DNA of 64,000 nt from Okapia johnstoni (GCA_024291935.2 CM044307.1:97221461-97285460), one strand, 5' to 3'; shown: positions 31,283-43,079, numbered from the stretch's first letter. The notes: generated by a model from the sequence alone, not told the origin. Numbers and translations are program-made.

Positions 31283-33175
31283 GTTCAGTTCAGTTCAGTT
31301 TCTCAGTTGTGTCCGACTCTTTGTGACCACAAACTCATGCCCATCAAGTCGGTGATGCCAAACAACCATCTCATCCTCTGTCATCCTCTTCTCCTCCTGT
31401 CCAATCCTTCCCAGCATCAGGGTCTTTTCAAATGAGTCAGCTCTTCGCATCAGGTGGCCAAAGTATTGGAGTTTCAGCTTCAGCATCAGACCTTCCACTG
31501 AATATTCAGGACTGATTTCCTTTAGAATGGACTGGTTAGATCTCCTTGCAGTCCAAGGGACTCTCAAGAGTCTTCTCCAACACCACAGTTCAAAACCATC
31601 AATTCTTCGGTGCTCAGCTTTCTTTATATTCCAACTATCACACCCATACATGACTACTGGAAAAACCATAGCTTTAACTAGACAGACCTTTGTTGGCAAA
31701 GTAATGTCTCTGCTTTTTAATATGCTGTTTAGGTTGGTCATAACTTTCCTTCCAAGGAGTAAGCGTCTTTTAATTTCATGGCTGCAGTCACCATCTGCAG
31801 TGATTTTGGAGCCCCCCAAAATAAAGTCAGCTGCTGTTTCTACTGTTTCCCCATCTATTTGCCATGAAGTGATGGGACCAGATGCCATGATCTTAGTTTT
31901 CTGAATGTTGAGCTTTAAGCCAGCTTTTTCACTCTCCTCTTTCACTTTCATTAAGAGGCGAGTTCTTCTTCACTTTCTGCCATAAGGGTGGTGTCATCTG
32001 CATATCTGAGGTTATTGATATTTCTCCTGGCAATCTTGATTCCAGCTTGTACTCCATCCAGCCCAGGATTTCTCATGATGTAATATGCATATAAATTAAA
32101 AAAGCAGAGTGACAATATACAGCCTTGACGTACTCCTTTTCCTATTTGGAACCAGTCTGTTATTCCATGTCCAGTCCTAACTGTTGCTTCCTGACCTGCA
32201 TACAGATTTCTCAAGAGGCAGGTCAGGTGGTCTGGTATTCCCATCTCTTTCAGAATTTTCCACATTTTATTGTGATCTGTACAGTCAAAACCTTTGGCAT
32301 AGTCAATAAAGCAGAAATAGATGTTTTTCTGGAACTCTCTTGCTTTTTTGATGATCCGATGTTGGCAATTTGATCTTTGGTTCTTCTGCCTTTTCTAAAT
32401 CCAGCTTGAACATCTGGAAGTTCATGTTTCACATACTGTTGAAGCCTGGCTTGGAGAATTTTGAGCATTACTTTACTGGCGTGAGACGAGTGCAATTGTG
32501 TGGTAGTTTGAGCATTCTTTGGCATTGCCTTTCTTTGGAATTGGAATGAAAACTGAACTTTTCCAGTCCTGTGGCCACTGCTGAGTTTTCCAAATTTGCT
32601 GGCCTATTGAGTGCAGCACTTTCACAGAATCATCTTTTAGGATTTGAAATAACTCAACTGGAATTCCATCACCTCCACTAGCTTTGTTTGCAGTGATATT
32701 TCCTAAGGTCCACTTGACTTCACATTCCAGAATGTCTGGCTCTAGGTGAGTGATCACACCATCGTGATTATCTGGATTGTGAAGGTCTTTTTTGTATAGT
32801 TCTTCTGTGTATTCTTGCCACCTCTTCTTAATATCTTCTGCTTCTGTTAGGTCCATACCATTTCTGTCCTTTATCGAGCCCATCTTTGCATGAAATGTTC
32901 CCTTGGTATCTCTAATTTTCTTGAAGAGATCTCTAGTCTTTCCCATTCTGTTGTTTTCCTCTATTTCTTTGCATTGATCACTAAGGAAGGCTTTCTTATC
33001 TCTCCTTGCTATTCTTTGGAACTCTGCATTCAAATGGGTATATCTTTCCTTTTCTCCTTTGCTTTTCGCTTCTCTTCTTTTCACAGCTATTAGTAAGGCC
33101 TCCTCAGACAACCATTTTGCCTTTTTGCATTACTTTTTCTTGGGGATGGTCTTGATCCCTGCCTCCTGTAAACGT
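31283..33175 (-). mobile_element. BovB LINE copy D, 5'-truncated
   Basis: About 1.9 kb. The tail ttcag repeats sit at 31284-31300 and the truncated 5' end at about 33172, in the linker between endonuclease and RT. A possible worn TSD is tacaggagagggt (31272-31284) and tactggatagggt (33183-33195), 11 of 13 identical, but the boundary at the right is not exact. Confidence 0.9.
31295..33111 (-). pseudogene. BovB reverse transcriptase remnant (copy D)
   Basis: Minus-strand pieces at 33111-32473 (212 codons), 32525-32250, 32265-31951 and 31951-31295 (218 codons) cover the linker, RT fingers, palm and C-terminal region. YADD codons are at 31993-32004, and the FELWCWRRLLRVPWTARRSN block is intact in the last piece. 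Breaks: near 32480-32520, a shift before the FIDYAKAFD motif region (around 32330), and a small deletion at about 31950 that removes the usual KSLL residues. The endonuclease is absent because of 5' truncation. Despite many long open pieces it cannot make an intact enzyme. Confidence 0.88.
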
Positions 33176-33394
33176 GACACTGTACTGGATAGGGTAGAAA
33201 CCGCTTAAAGACAAACTAAATGTGGAATTGCTGAGTCAAAGCTTACAAATGTGTAAGGCTTTTCAAGCTGTTTCACTACATATCAGGCAAGCAAACATGA
33301 AGAATCATCACGGCTCCCTCTCTCTAAAGTTTCCAATGATGGTACCATAGAAACTATTCCTTTAAAAAGTAAAATGTGCGGGGGGCCTTCTCCA

Positions 33395-33585
33395 GTGGGC
33401 TAGTGGCTAAGACTCCGCATTCTCAGTGTAGGAGCTCAGGTTCCCTCCCTGATCAGGGGACTAGATCTTGCATGCCGCAACTAAGAGTTTGCACGCCACA
33501 ACTAAAAGAGACTGTACACAGCAACTAAGATCCAGAGCAGCCACAGTCAAAGAAATACATTTTTTTTTTTATTTTAAAGTGCAAC
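33395..33585 (+). mobile_element. tRNA-Glu SINE, long form, diverged
   Basis: ggctagtggctaagactccg, gatcaggggactagatcttg, catgccgcaactaagagttt, cacgccacaactaaaagaga and a tail with a T run (33560-33570). Confidence 0.8.
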
Positions 33586-33609
33586 ATTTAGAGACTCAGA
33601 AGGAGACAG

Positions 33610-33730
33610 AGGGGACTTCCCTGGCCATCCAGTGGTTAAGACTCTGTGTTTCTAATACAGGGGTGTGGGTTGGATTCCTGGTCAGGGAACTGAGATCCCA
33701 CATGCCGTGTGGTGGCCAAAACAGAAAAAG
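33610..33730 (+). mobile_element. CHR-type tRNA-Glu SINE
   Basis: ggggacttccctggccatcc, ggattcctggtcagggaact and catgccgtgtggtggccaaa with a short A-rich end. Confidence 0.88.
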
Positions 33731-36584
33731 TGGGCCAGGAATAGCCATGGTCAGCAGGGAGGCCGAGGGGAAGGTGGGATGGCTCCTGGTGTGGCTCTCT
33801 CTGTAGGATGTTCCACCCATCTCAGAATAACGTGCCTCCTCTCTCCCAACTGCTGGGACTTTTCAGCTCTCTTGACAAGTTCCTCATTGGAGACCAGACT
33901 CCTCTGAAGAGGTATCTGAAGTTTCTACAACGGGCAAGGCAAATTTTGGTTGAAGGTGGGGTTTGAATCGTGAGGCACATGGAAGAAGCTTGCTAAACCC
34001 TATGGAGTATCAGACTGCCAAGCAAAAGCCGCATGGAGACACTGGGTGTGCTGGGAAGGCAGGGACCAGAGGAGAACGCTGAGACACAGAGAGGGATGGA
34101 GAAACTGTCAGAGATCCCCATTCCCCTCCTTCCCAACTGCCCAGAGTAAAAGTTTTCTCTGACCCCTATTCTTGTATTATCAAATGATTCTCTACTCCTA
34201 GGAACTCAAACTGAAACTAGCACTTTGGCTTCATTTATGGATTAAATAGTGCTTTAATGGGTAAGCTGGGAACTTCAGCTTTGTATCATATACACTTTTA
34301 TATATGTGCATATATATGAAATATGGTTTATACAGAAAACTACATTCTAAATTCTATATAACCAATTTATTGATAAGCAAATAACCTAACACATGCTGGA
34401 ATCCATGTAAAGGGCTCAGTACCCAACACAGAGTAAGCACTAACTAAATGTAAGCTATACTGTGCTAACAGAAATAACATTATACTCTGATTGCTCACTT
34501 AGGGTATAAAACAGTTACTCCACTCAGTAAATAAGATACAATTGTTGCAAACAACACTTAAACCCCTCAGAGATAAGACCTCCTTAGCCCAGGCAGGGGT
34601 TGCTCCTGTGAGATTCTCCAAGGACAGATAAGCCCAGGGACTGAGATGGATAATAAAGGCTCCGGGAGCCACACTCTCTGCTTCTTGTCCTGCAACGACC
34701 CCAAAGAGAGGGCTGGGAGTAAGTAGCGAAAGGTTGGGAGTGGCTACGACCTTCATTGGCCTCGTCCCTAGAGGGAACAGCAGGGAGCAGGAACCAGGCT
34801 GGACCAGGAGGTTAGGAAACCTCAAGGTTTGTTACAAGTCTCACTGCAAAGGGAACGGGCACATGGAAGTCATTAACTGGGAGCTTCAATGCCATGCATC
34901 AACTACATTGGTCGGTGGGGGTTCTCTAGTGTTGCCACCCTGATAGCCTGTGGGATTCTCTTGCCAAGGAGGATGGGGGAATGGATGCCAGGCAGTCAAC
35001 CAGCATGTGGGCACCTCAGGGCTTGCACCACTGGAGAGGGCTTCCACTCTGCCTCTGCGGACAGACTGAGCTGCTCTAAATCTCCTTCTCAGCTGTGGGG
35101 GCACTTGAGTAACTTACTTTACTCTTCTAAGATGCATATGCAAATAGAGATAATAATAGATGTTTAGCTCTTAGGATTGTCCTGAAATTAAATGAGACAT
35201 AAAGTAACTAGCGTGGCACCTGGCTCTGACTAGGGACCCAAAAAATATTGGTAATGGTTATATGTTCAGCCTGGATGACCTTACTGGTGTTTACTTTTGC
35301 CCAGATTAAATGATTTCTCTTTTCCACAATTTAACAAAAAGAAACATGCCCTAGAAACTAGAGTCACTTCCCAGTGAGGCACAATTGTTTAAGAAGGTCA
35401 CCTTTAAAGGCATTTCAGTAAAACTTTTTATCTGTAAGTGCAGAAACAAGTCTTTCACCATCTGTCTGCAGAGCTGTCACTTATTTTTTTCCCCCTTTTG
35501 TACAACTGGGTTATTTTATCACACTTAATGCCCACTGAAAGTAACAGCTGACAAGTGCCATTGCTGCTTCACGTGGTACCTGACAGCATCGTGGGCTCAT
35601 TTTTCCACCTGCTGCCAAGCTGAAGAATTCTCAGAATTCTCTCTTTGTTTTGTTCCAGAGCTGGTATTTATAAATATGAGAAAAGATGTGGTGAAGACCT
35701 GAGGACAAAATCAGTCTTCTAATTATGTGAAGGTTGGGTTTGCCGGTGAATGAGAAATAGTGGATGGGGGATGGGGGCGGCACTGGTTGAGGAGTCTGGC
35801 CAGGAATATGTCTCTGGATGCCCGATCCTGAGACACTCCTGTCTCCATGCTGAGCTCTCAGCTACCTGACCCCTTCGGCCCTCACCCCAGGCTTTAGGAC
35901 CACAGCAAGGAGGAACTCAGAGAGCCCACGTGGTTCTGCAAAAAGACAGCCGCCACCTCTGAGTTCAGTTCTGACTTCCCATCCTGGCTCCAGCCACATG
36001 ACTGAGTCCTAGGATTGTTCTCTTACCCTTAGATCTGCTCTGATATTACTGTTCTTCTCCCAGGGCTGAGTTCTGCCTTGTTCCAATGCCTCCAAGCTGG
36101 GACTGGACTCCTACCCCTGATTTCCAGCCCTGTGGCTGGGGCCTGGCCAGTTTCCAAATTCTCCCCAGTGCCACAAACCACACAGAATGGTTTGCCACAA
36201 TTGCTGTATCACTGTGCTCTCTTCATTTTCCTGAACCCCCCGGTCCTGCTGAGCGGTTTGGTTGAGCACCCACCACCTACCCCTTCATCACCTTCACCAG
36301 AGCTGGTTTAGCCATCCTGGCCGCACGTACCTTCTAACTTGGCTCAACATCCAACACCACTTCTGGACCAGGAGCAGGGGTTACTGGTGAGTCCTGGCCC
36401 CTCTATGCTTTTCTTGCCAGTGCTACTGTCAGTTTTGACATGGGTTCCTGCCCAAGTCTGTCACTAGCTGTGAGACTCTGGATAAGCACCATCCCTGAGA
36501 AGCCACAAGCTCAGTTCTCTACAGGGACCAGGTGGGCAAGACAGATCAGACTGGGTGGGTATGAGGCACAGCACACCACGGCTG

Positions 36585-36662
36585 TATGGTTACTACAGTA
36601 TTGTGTGGTTACTACACTGTCGGATGGTTGTGTGGTTACTATAACCACTGGGTGGTTACTGC
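36585..36662 (+). repeat. Short imperfect minisatellite
   Basis: Four copies of tggttact (36587, 36607, 36634, 36651), most followed by ac or at, spaced 17-27 bp apart with related flanks (gtgtggttac). Confidence 0.75.
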
Positions 36663-36711
36663 CGTGCTAGACTACAAGCCTCTTGTGGCTGTGTCTCCAG
36701 TTTTCTAAAAG

Positions 36712-36712
36712 A

Positions 36713-36745
<33 letters not shown>

Positions 36746-36771
36746 CATATAGACAGACAGACAGACAGAGA
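36712..36771 (+). repeat. Compound microsatellite (TG)n(AG)n(GACA)n
   Basis: Starts with alternating TG from 36713, then AG from about 36729, then GACA units at about 36750-36769. A typical length-variable locus. Confidence 0.95.
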
Positions 36772-38273
36772 AACTTGGTTTTTCAGTCTTCACAGCAAAT
36801 TCTTGTTCTAAGGCTGTGCAGGCCACATTTGGCCTACGAGTCACCAGTACACAAGCACTTCATAAGAACCTCTCTATGCCACATTTCCTCATTTGTGGGA
36901 GAAGGAAGCTTCTCTAGATAAAGCCTAGGGTCACTTCCAGGTCCTATGTCCTGCTGAATCAGGGAAGAGAGAACTCTGAACAGGAATGGGTCACAGACAA
37001 TTTCCTATCTTTTCAGTAGGAATAAGGAAAGGATATAATAGGGGAAGGAGAGGAGGAAAAGGGCAGGGGAAGTCTGCCTACCGTCAGCTCCTGAGATTCT
37101 CTTCAGCCCCAACTAACTCTAGCTTCTCTGGAGTGGTGGCTCCTACCCCTGGGATTCTCTGGGATGTTGGTGACACACTGTCCCACCAGATCACCTCCTC
37201 TCCTCTCCTGAGGCTCCTAAATGGTGAATCCTGAATGCCAGATTTCTAAAGAGCTGCTCTGGCTCCAGCTGGGTCATGGAGACTCGACAAGTCATTCTCT
37301 GTGGCTTGTTAATTCAGTTTACTTGATGAGCTTGCTTTATGATGAGGAAGTCATGGGGTTGTTCCAGTTGACCATGTTCTAGTTCATGGACAGTATCTCC
37401 AGTGGTGTCTGCTGAGGAAAGAGTATGAAGAGCATGGGTCTGCCAGGGAAGTCACTGGAATTTTGAATTCACTCATCTTTATGGGCCCTGTCCTGTGGGT
37501 TTAGTATCAGGCTTGTGGTCACTGATGTAAAAGAAACACCTGAACACTCCCCAAAGCTGAGAGGGTGTTAGAGTGGAACACTTCCTGCCTCTGTTTCAAC
37601 CGAGGGGGCAAGATGAAAGATATGAAAGAGGTCAGATATCGAAGTGAGTGAGACAGACACTCCCCCTCCTAATTTGTACAAGTAAAATGGAATGTCTCTA
37701 AGAATCTGTTCCAGAGTCCTGGGACTGCTCCAAGAGGTCGGGATGAGACTGAGGAGAAAATGTCTCTTTAGAGGGAGGGAGGGAGTGGGTGGGTGTCGTG
37801 GATATTGTTAATACCCCTCCAGATCCCCTTGAAAAATGGATTCACTCCCTGCCCCACCCATCACCACAGCCAGCTGCTCTCTTCTCTGGAGAATTGCCCT
37901 TAGCTAGCAGGACCTGTAGGCTACACACCCCCATCCAGATCTCCCCCGCAGACCTCAGCCTAGTCAGCAGAGGAGAGAACCCAAGCTCCTTGCCTCCAGG
38001 TGGGTCTGTCTTTGCCATGCCCTTTGTCGGCAGTGCTTTCCCTCTGGAATCAGACTGAAGCTGGTCTCTAGCTGGGATCACATTCCTGCTTGGCTTCTCT
38101 CACTCCTCCAGCTTTACCCTGCTTTCTTCACTCCTCTTCTGATGAGAACAGTTCCTCAAAAAATCACTTGAACAGGAATCCCCATTTCAGGCTCTGATTG
38201 TAGGAAGAGCCTTGTAACCACAAACTTAATACTTAACTGAAGACAGTGCCCCTCCTGGATCCTGAAGATGGAG

Positions 38274-38502
38274 TTGTCCTGTTAGTCACTCGGTCGTGTC
38301 CAACTCTTTGTGACCCCATGTGACTCTTTGTGAGCCTGACCCTGCCAGGCTCCTCTGTCCATGGCATTTCCCAGGCAAGAATACTGGAGTGGGTTGCCAT
38401 TTCTTTCTCCAGGGGACCTTCCTGACCTAGGGATGGAACCTGCATCTCATGTCTCCCACTTTGGCAGGTGAGTTCTTTACCACTGAGCCACCAGGGAAGC
38501 CA
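38274..38502 (-). mobile_element. Bov-tA SINE with TSD and small internal duplication
   Basis: Body ttagtcactcggtcgtgtcc, then tRNA head gggatggaacctgcatctca ... gagccaccagggaagcc. TSD aagatggag at 38265-38273 and 38503-38511. actctttgtga occurs twice, 20 bp apart (38303 and 38323), a local duplication not seen in other copies here. Confidence 0.92.
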
Positions 38503-38511
38503 AAGATGGAG

Positions 38512-38880
38512 ACTTTAAGGCAATTGCGTCGAGTGACTCTTAAGTGCTCCCCACAATCGGAGGCCAAAGAGGATGGGTCCTTCCCTCAGGCTTGAGAAAG
38601 GCTCACTCCCACCTCGGAATTCCAACAGCAGCTACCTCCACAGTGGAGCCAGAGGGTGTTGCTGTGTGGAGTTGGCCTGACCCCAGGCGGGGAAGGAATG
38701 ACTGATGCAGGATGGACCAGCGTGGCATCCTCTCAGCCTAATAGGGCCGCCTGGAGGGGCACAGAGACCTCAGGTAAAGGTTCAGAGGCATGACCTCCCA
38801 GTGAAGATGGCATCACAGATGGCCATCAAGAACAGAGATCGATCATGCAAGGCCCAGGGAACTGCGAGAACAAGGAGATC
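38512..38880. other. Non-coding DNA
   Basis: Spacer with no recognised repeat; relatively GC-rich. No supported gene. Confidence 0.4.
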
Positions 38881-39012
38881 TGGGACTTCCCTGCTCACCC
38901 AGTGATTAAGACTCAGCGTTCCCAATGCGGGGGTGCAGGTGTGAGCGCTAGTTGGGGAACCATGATCCTGTATGGCACCCAGGGTGTGCCCCCACTAAAA
39001 AAAAGGAAACCA
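38881..39012 (+). mobile_element. CHR-type tRNA-Glu SINE
   Basis: gggacttccctgctcaccca, gtgattaagactcagcgttc, gcgctagttggggaaccatg and a short A-rich end. No clear TSD. Confidence 0.8.
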
Positions 39013-39755
39013 ATAAGAAACCTCTGAAGAACCCGAAAAGCCCCCGCAAGGAGAGAATTCATTGCAACCACCTGCCAACCCCATCCAGAAGTTCCAGCTT
39101 TCAAGGTTCAGCCAAGGGCCGACAGGGTTTTCCTTTCTTTTTCCTCACTTTCCCTACACTCCAGCCAAGAGAGAAATCACAGGCAGCACAGTGGAGCTGG
39201 GAGAAAGGAGAGGACAGAAGGATCACAAATGCCTTCCCCAAGCACAGGTTTGTGAAGCAGGCTGGGCCTGGAGACCGCGTGATGGTTTAACCTTGACTTC
39301 AGGTGTGGATTTTTTTTATGTGGACTTTTTATTATTAGATGAGACTGAATATATTGCTTTCAAAATGAGGCTGTTGTTTCTATAACTCCAAGTAAATAAC
39401 ACTCAGAGTGACACAAGATTTTATCAACAGAGACATTTTTCCCCACTGAATTTGGTTTCAAGTGGTGGAGGGGGAGGAAAACAATTCTGGATCCCATCCC
39501 GTGGGTCATGCTCCTGCAACGTACGGTTAGGTAAAGGGGGATCGGTGGCGACTTCCCACTGCTTCTCCGAGACAAGCCCTGAGCTGATTCAGGCAACCGC
39601 ATCCTCGGTCCTGCCTCCTGGGGTAAAAATGTCCACTGTCTACGGATCTGAAACGTCGGGCTCTGAAACTTTTGACTGGCCAAGTGCCAGGTGACTCAGA
39701 GCTGTGTATGTAAATGAATCACATCATCTCTCTGTAGGCGCTGGAGAAATCTACT
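39013..39755. other. Non-coding DNA with featureless overlapping frames
   Basis: Frames of 107 and 112 codons overlap on both strands in 38952-39694. None shows a domain, and the longest begins inside the preceding SINE. No gene is called. Confidence 0.4.
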
Positions 39756-39876
39756 TTATTATTTTTTTTGGCCACATGGCTTGCAGGATCTTAGTTCCCC
39801 AACTCGGGACTGAGCCCAGGCCACTGCAGTGAAACGGCTGAGTCCTAACCGCTGGACCACCAAGGAATCCCCAGAA
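39756..39876 (-). mobile_element. CHR-type tRNA-Glu SINE
   Basis: Tail tattattttttttggccaca on the left, cccaactcgggactgagccc in the middle and head gaccaccaaggaatcccc on the right. Confidence 0.88.
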
Positions 39877-40144
39877 TCTGCTCTCTTGAAAATGGTGGCA
39901 ACCTTCCTCCATGACCCTGGTTAGAAATAGGTGTGTTGTCATTGCTTTACCAAACTCCTATCAGGCACTGAAGATTACAAAACAATGAAGCAGAGACCTG
40001 ACTTGCAAAGATAGGATTTGCTATGTGCTCTCCGTTTAGTGTGGAGGAGGGAATGATTCTAACAGAGGTGATGGTTATAGTGAGGCTTGGTCAGGGACTA
40101 CTTGAATGGGTGCATCAAAACTTTGATGGAACATGGTCAGAAAT

Positions 40145-40280
40145 ATCCTCTGAAGGAGGGCATGGTAACCCACTCCAGTATCCTTGCCTGGAGAATCCCA
40201 CAGACAGAGGAACCTGGTGGGTTACAGTCCATGGGGTCACCAAGAGTTGGACACGACTGAAGCGACTTAGCACGCACATA
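40145..40280 (+). mobile_element. Bov-A monomer within a MER5A-like repeat
   Basis: aggagggcatggtaacccac ... gttggacacgactgaagcga, then a tail of gcacgcacataca. The following text (ggcatcacctggcatgcttt) is the start of a MER5A-like element. Confidence 0.85.
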
Positions 40281-40435
40281 CAGGCATCACCTGGCATGCT
40301 TTTTAAAAATACCATGTTCCACTAAAACGTTCTGATTTATTGGCCTGAGCTGCTGCCTGGGACAGCAGGAATTTTTTGTAAATTCCCTAGATAATTCTAA
40401 TGTGCAGTCAAGGCTGTGAACTACTTTAGATCATC
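40281..40435 (+). mobile_element. MER5A-like DNA transposon fragment
   Basis: catcacctggcatgcttttt, ttctgatttattggcctgag and attctaatgtgcagtcaagg, ending gctgtgaactact, keep the order of MER5A as I recall it. Confidence 0.6.
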
Positions 40436-40815
40436 ATAACAGCTAAGTAACAGGGCACCAAAGTGGTAACAAGTGTTTTAAAATGTTATATTTGTATGAA
40501 TAGCTTTAGCAGGAATTTTCACTTTATGAGATGAAAGCCACTACTAACATTTTAATTGTATGCACGGGCCTTTTGCAATCTTTCGTGTTCCTTAGATAGT
40601 CAGTTGATTAGTGAAAGAAACACTAGAGCATGTTATCCTCTCCCTGGAACAAAAGGCTTTTCAATTATCATTAGAGTACATTACTACTTTGACTTTTCTA
40701 TAAAATCTATTTTTGCCAAGTGACCCAGGTGTCAAACTAGTCTATTAAAACAAATTTCCTGTATTAAAATATTGAGTAGACTCATAAGACACATCTGTTT
40801 AAAAAAAAGAATAAG
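40436..40815. other. Non-coding DNA
   Basis: AT-rich spacer; nothing recognised. Confidence 0.45.
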
Positions 40816-40816
40816 T

Positions 40817-41035
40817 AGGACTTCCCTGGCGGTACAGCGGATAATAGTCCACCTGCCAATGCAGGGGACACAGGTTTGATCCCTTGTCTGAGAAGATTCC
40901 ACACACCGAGGAGAGACTAAGCCCAAGAGGCGCAAGAACTGAGCCCACTGGCGGCAGTGAAGAGGAGCCCCCTGGCTTGCTGCGCAGCAAAAACCCAGTG
41001 CAGCCAAAAAGAAATAAATACGATAAGAAATAAAG
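40817..41035 (+). mobile_element. Long tRNA-Glu SINE
   Basis: aggacttccctggcggtaca, ggtttgatcccttgtctgag, actaagcccaagaggcgcaa and cagtgcagccaaaaagaaat, then an A-rich tail with aaataaa units. Confidence 0.9.
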
Positions 41036-41182
41036 AAAAAGGAATCCCTTGATTTTTCTGTTTTGCTATAAAGCTAAAGGATAAAATTACTGCTGAGGCA
41101 GTAATCTCTGGGTCCATTGTTAGTCCTCTGACTTGTTTCACCCTCTGGAGGTAAACATGCAGTGTGAAACAGTACCAGGAAC

Positions 41183-41312
41183 ATTGTTGTTTGGTTGCTA
41201 GGTTATGTCTGACTCTTTGCGACCTCACGGACTGTAGCACGCCACTATCTCCCAGAGTTTGCTCCAGTTCATGCCCACTGAGTCAGTGATGCCATCTAAC
41301 CATCTCATCCCC
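41183..41312 (-). mobile_element. BovB 3' tail fragment
   Basis: tttggttgctaggttatgtc, actctttgcgacctcacgga, cagagtttgctccagttcat and gatgccatctaaccatctca match the tail of BovB copies B and D. Sequence ttcagtctttcccatcaccg at about 41502-41521 may be its continuation beyond an inserted SINE. Confidence 0.75.
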
Positions 41313-41485
41313 AGCCGCTCCCTCGTGAGGGTTCCATCTCTGGTCAGGGAGTTAAGATCCTACAGGCCTGGGGGCCAAAAAACTAAAACATAAAACAGAA
41401 GCAATCTTGTAACAGATTCAATAAAAGACTTTAAAAATGGTCCACATTAAAAAACATCTTTGTGGACACGACTGAGAGAATTTCA
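41313..41485 (+). mobile_element. CHR SINE tail joined to a Bov-A-like end
   Basis: gttccatctctggtcaggga, ggccaaaaaactaaaacata, then agaagcaatcttgtaacaga and aaaatggtccacattaaaaa (the extended 3' tail of this SINE type). This runs straight into gtggacacgactgagagaat, which resembles the Bov-A terminus. Confidence 0.65.
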
Positions 41486-41519
41486 CTTCTGCTTTTGCCT
41501 TCAGTCTTTCCCATCACCG

Positions 41520-42567
41520 GGTATATAACTCAGGTAATTTAAATAAATTGTTTTTATACACACACACAGAGCCACATGTAGGAAGTGATTTTTGCCTACA
41601 CAGTGAAATTTCTAAGTGGGGTGGGGTAGAACAGGACCATGGATTTTTTTTTTCTTTTTATATCATTACATATTTTGTTTACAGCCTACAATCTATTCTT
41701 TTAAGTTCTCTGCATCAATTACTCTCTCCCTCTTTGTAAAGCAGTCTTTTCCTTTTGATTTTTTTTTGTTCTGCAGCCTTTCCTTCTATTAATCAAACTG
41801 TGTTCTCAGTTATAATAGACCTCTCCACCCACTTAGTTCACTCATTCATCCCTTAATCCGCCATTAGTGATATGGCAATTCATTCTATTGTAGTCAACTG
41901 TCACACCACAGATAATGGCTTCAGAACTTTCAAAAGAAACGACATGATTTCTTTATTGATAGATTGGGTAGCTTGCTTCATAGCCCAACTTTCTCTGAGC
42001 AAAGTTTAATTGCCAAGAGAGAAACTCCTTAGTGAATAATAAAATCCAAAACCAGTGCCTCTGGGCAGCCCCTCTTCACACCTCTCACCTTCTCCCAACC
42101 CCACCACACCTTTCACCAGATGGCGGGGAACCGGCTATAATATAAAAAAGAGTGACAGGCTTCACTACATTCAGAGGTTGGAGAATATGAGTCATAAACT
42201 GCGCCTCTGCTTTTATTTTCAAAAAATTCCTTTCTCTCTTCTAGTTTGCCTTCTTCTTTTTACTCCTATTGCTTTGCTGTCTACATATGTTTATTTCTCT
42301 TCCTTCCTTTTTCACCTTCTACTGTACCCACTGATGTCAGACCCAGGGGCCCCTGGGCATTGTTGATCATCACTAGTAGCCCTATAGATGGACCAGTGCC
42401 CCCTAGAGGCCCTGAGCAAATCCTCTCTCAGTTTAGACCAGTGAACTGGGACAATTAAAGAGGTAAATACTGAAAGACAGAGGGGTGCCTGGTGGGAGCT
42501 ATATTCTATGGAGTGTGACTGCAAAGGGATGCAGTGAATTTTTTTTTTACAGGGATTTATAAGCCAG
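41520..42567. other. Non-coding DNA
   Basis: About 1 kb, pyrimidine-rich in parts. The 103- and 145-codon frames here overlap each other on opposite strands, and the latter runs into a Bov-tA. No gene. Confidence 0.45.
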
Positions 42568-42581
42568 TTACAAGAATAAAT

Positions 42582-42791
42582 GAGCTTCCCTGGTGGCTCA
42601 GAATCAGTAAAGAATCCACCTGCAATGCAGGAGATCTGGGTTTGATCCTTGGGTTGGGAAGATCCCCTAGAGAAGGGAATGGCTACCCACTGCAGTACTT
42701 TTGCTTGGAGAATTCCATGGACAGAGGAGCCTGGCAGGCTACAGTCCATAGGGTCACAAAGAATCAGATATGACTAACTGACACTTTGACT
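42582..42791 (+). mobile_element. Bov-tA SINE with 14-bp TSD
   Basis: gagcttccctggtggctcag ... gactaactgacactttgac. A perfect 14-bp duplication, ttacaagaataaat, lies at 42568-42581 and 42792-42805, one of the longest here, suggesting a fairly recent insertion. Confidence 0.95.
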
Positions 42792-43079
42792 TTACAAGAA
42801 TAAATATTCCAAAATGTTTGGAGCATTGTTAATAGAGGGTTGCGCCTCTCAAGGTGATTGCTTTGAAATGGACAAGACTAATTCAGCTGTGTATCAGAAC
42901 AAAAATAATTCCTGTGTGGAGGTTCCCTGTCATTTCCTTTCCCCCCATGTGCCAAACACAATTCTGACTTGATCATTATGGCTGCCTGCCCTTCCTGCTA
43001 CGGTTCTGGATGTTTCTGACAAAGAATGGGGAGATGAGGGGAGAAAGGAGAAGCAGGAAGCCAGGGAGTTTTCCTGGGA

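Larger units (their letters stand above)
33731..38264. other. 4.5-kb stretch with no young SINE or LINE
   Basis: No Bov, CHR, BovB or ruminant L1 element is seen here, unlike the rest of the window. Only MIR pieces are visible: 34385-34465 (catgtaaagggctcagtacc) and 35105-35275 (ctgaaattaaatgagacata, gtggcacctggctctgacta). Base composition is more balanced than the surroundings from about 34550 to 38200. I find no exon with convincing frame, splice sites and domain, so no gene is called. Confidence 0.5.

Noticed and set aside
36712..36771. Periodic repeats considered as a CRISPR-like array
   Set aside because: Units are 2-4 bp with no spacers; this is a eukaryotic compound microsatellite.
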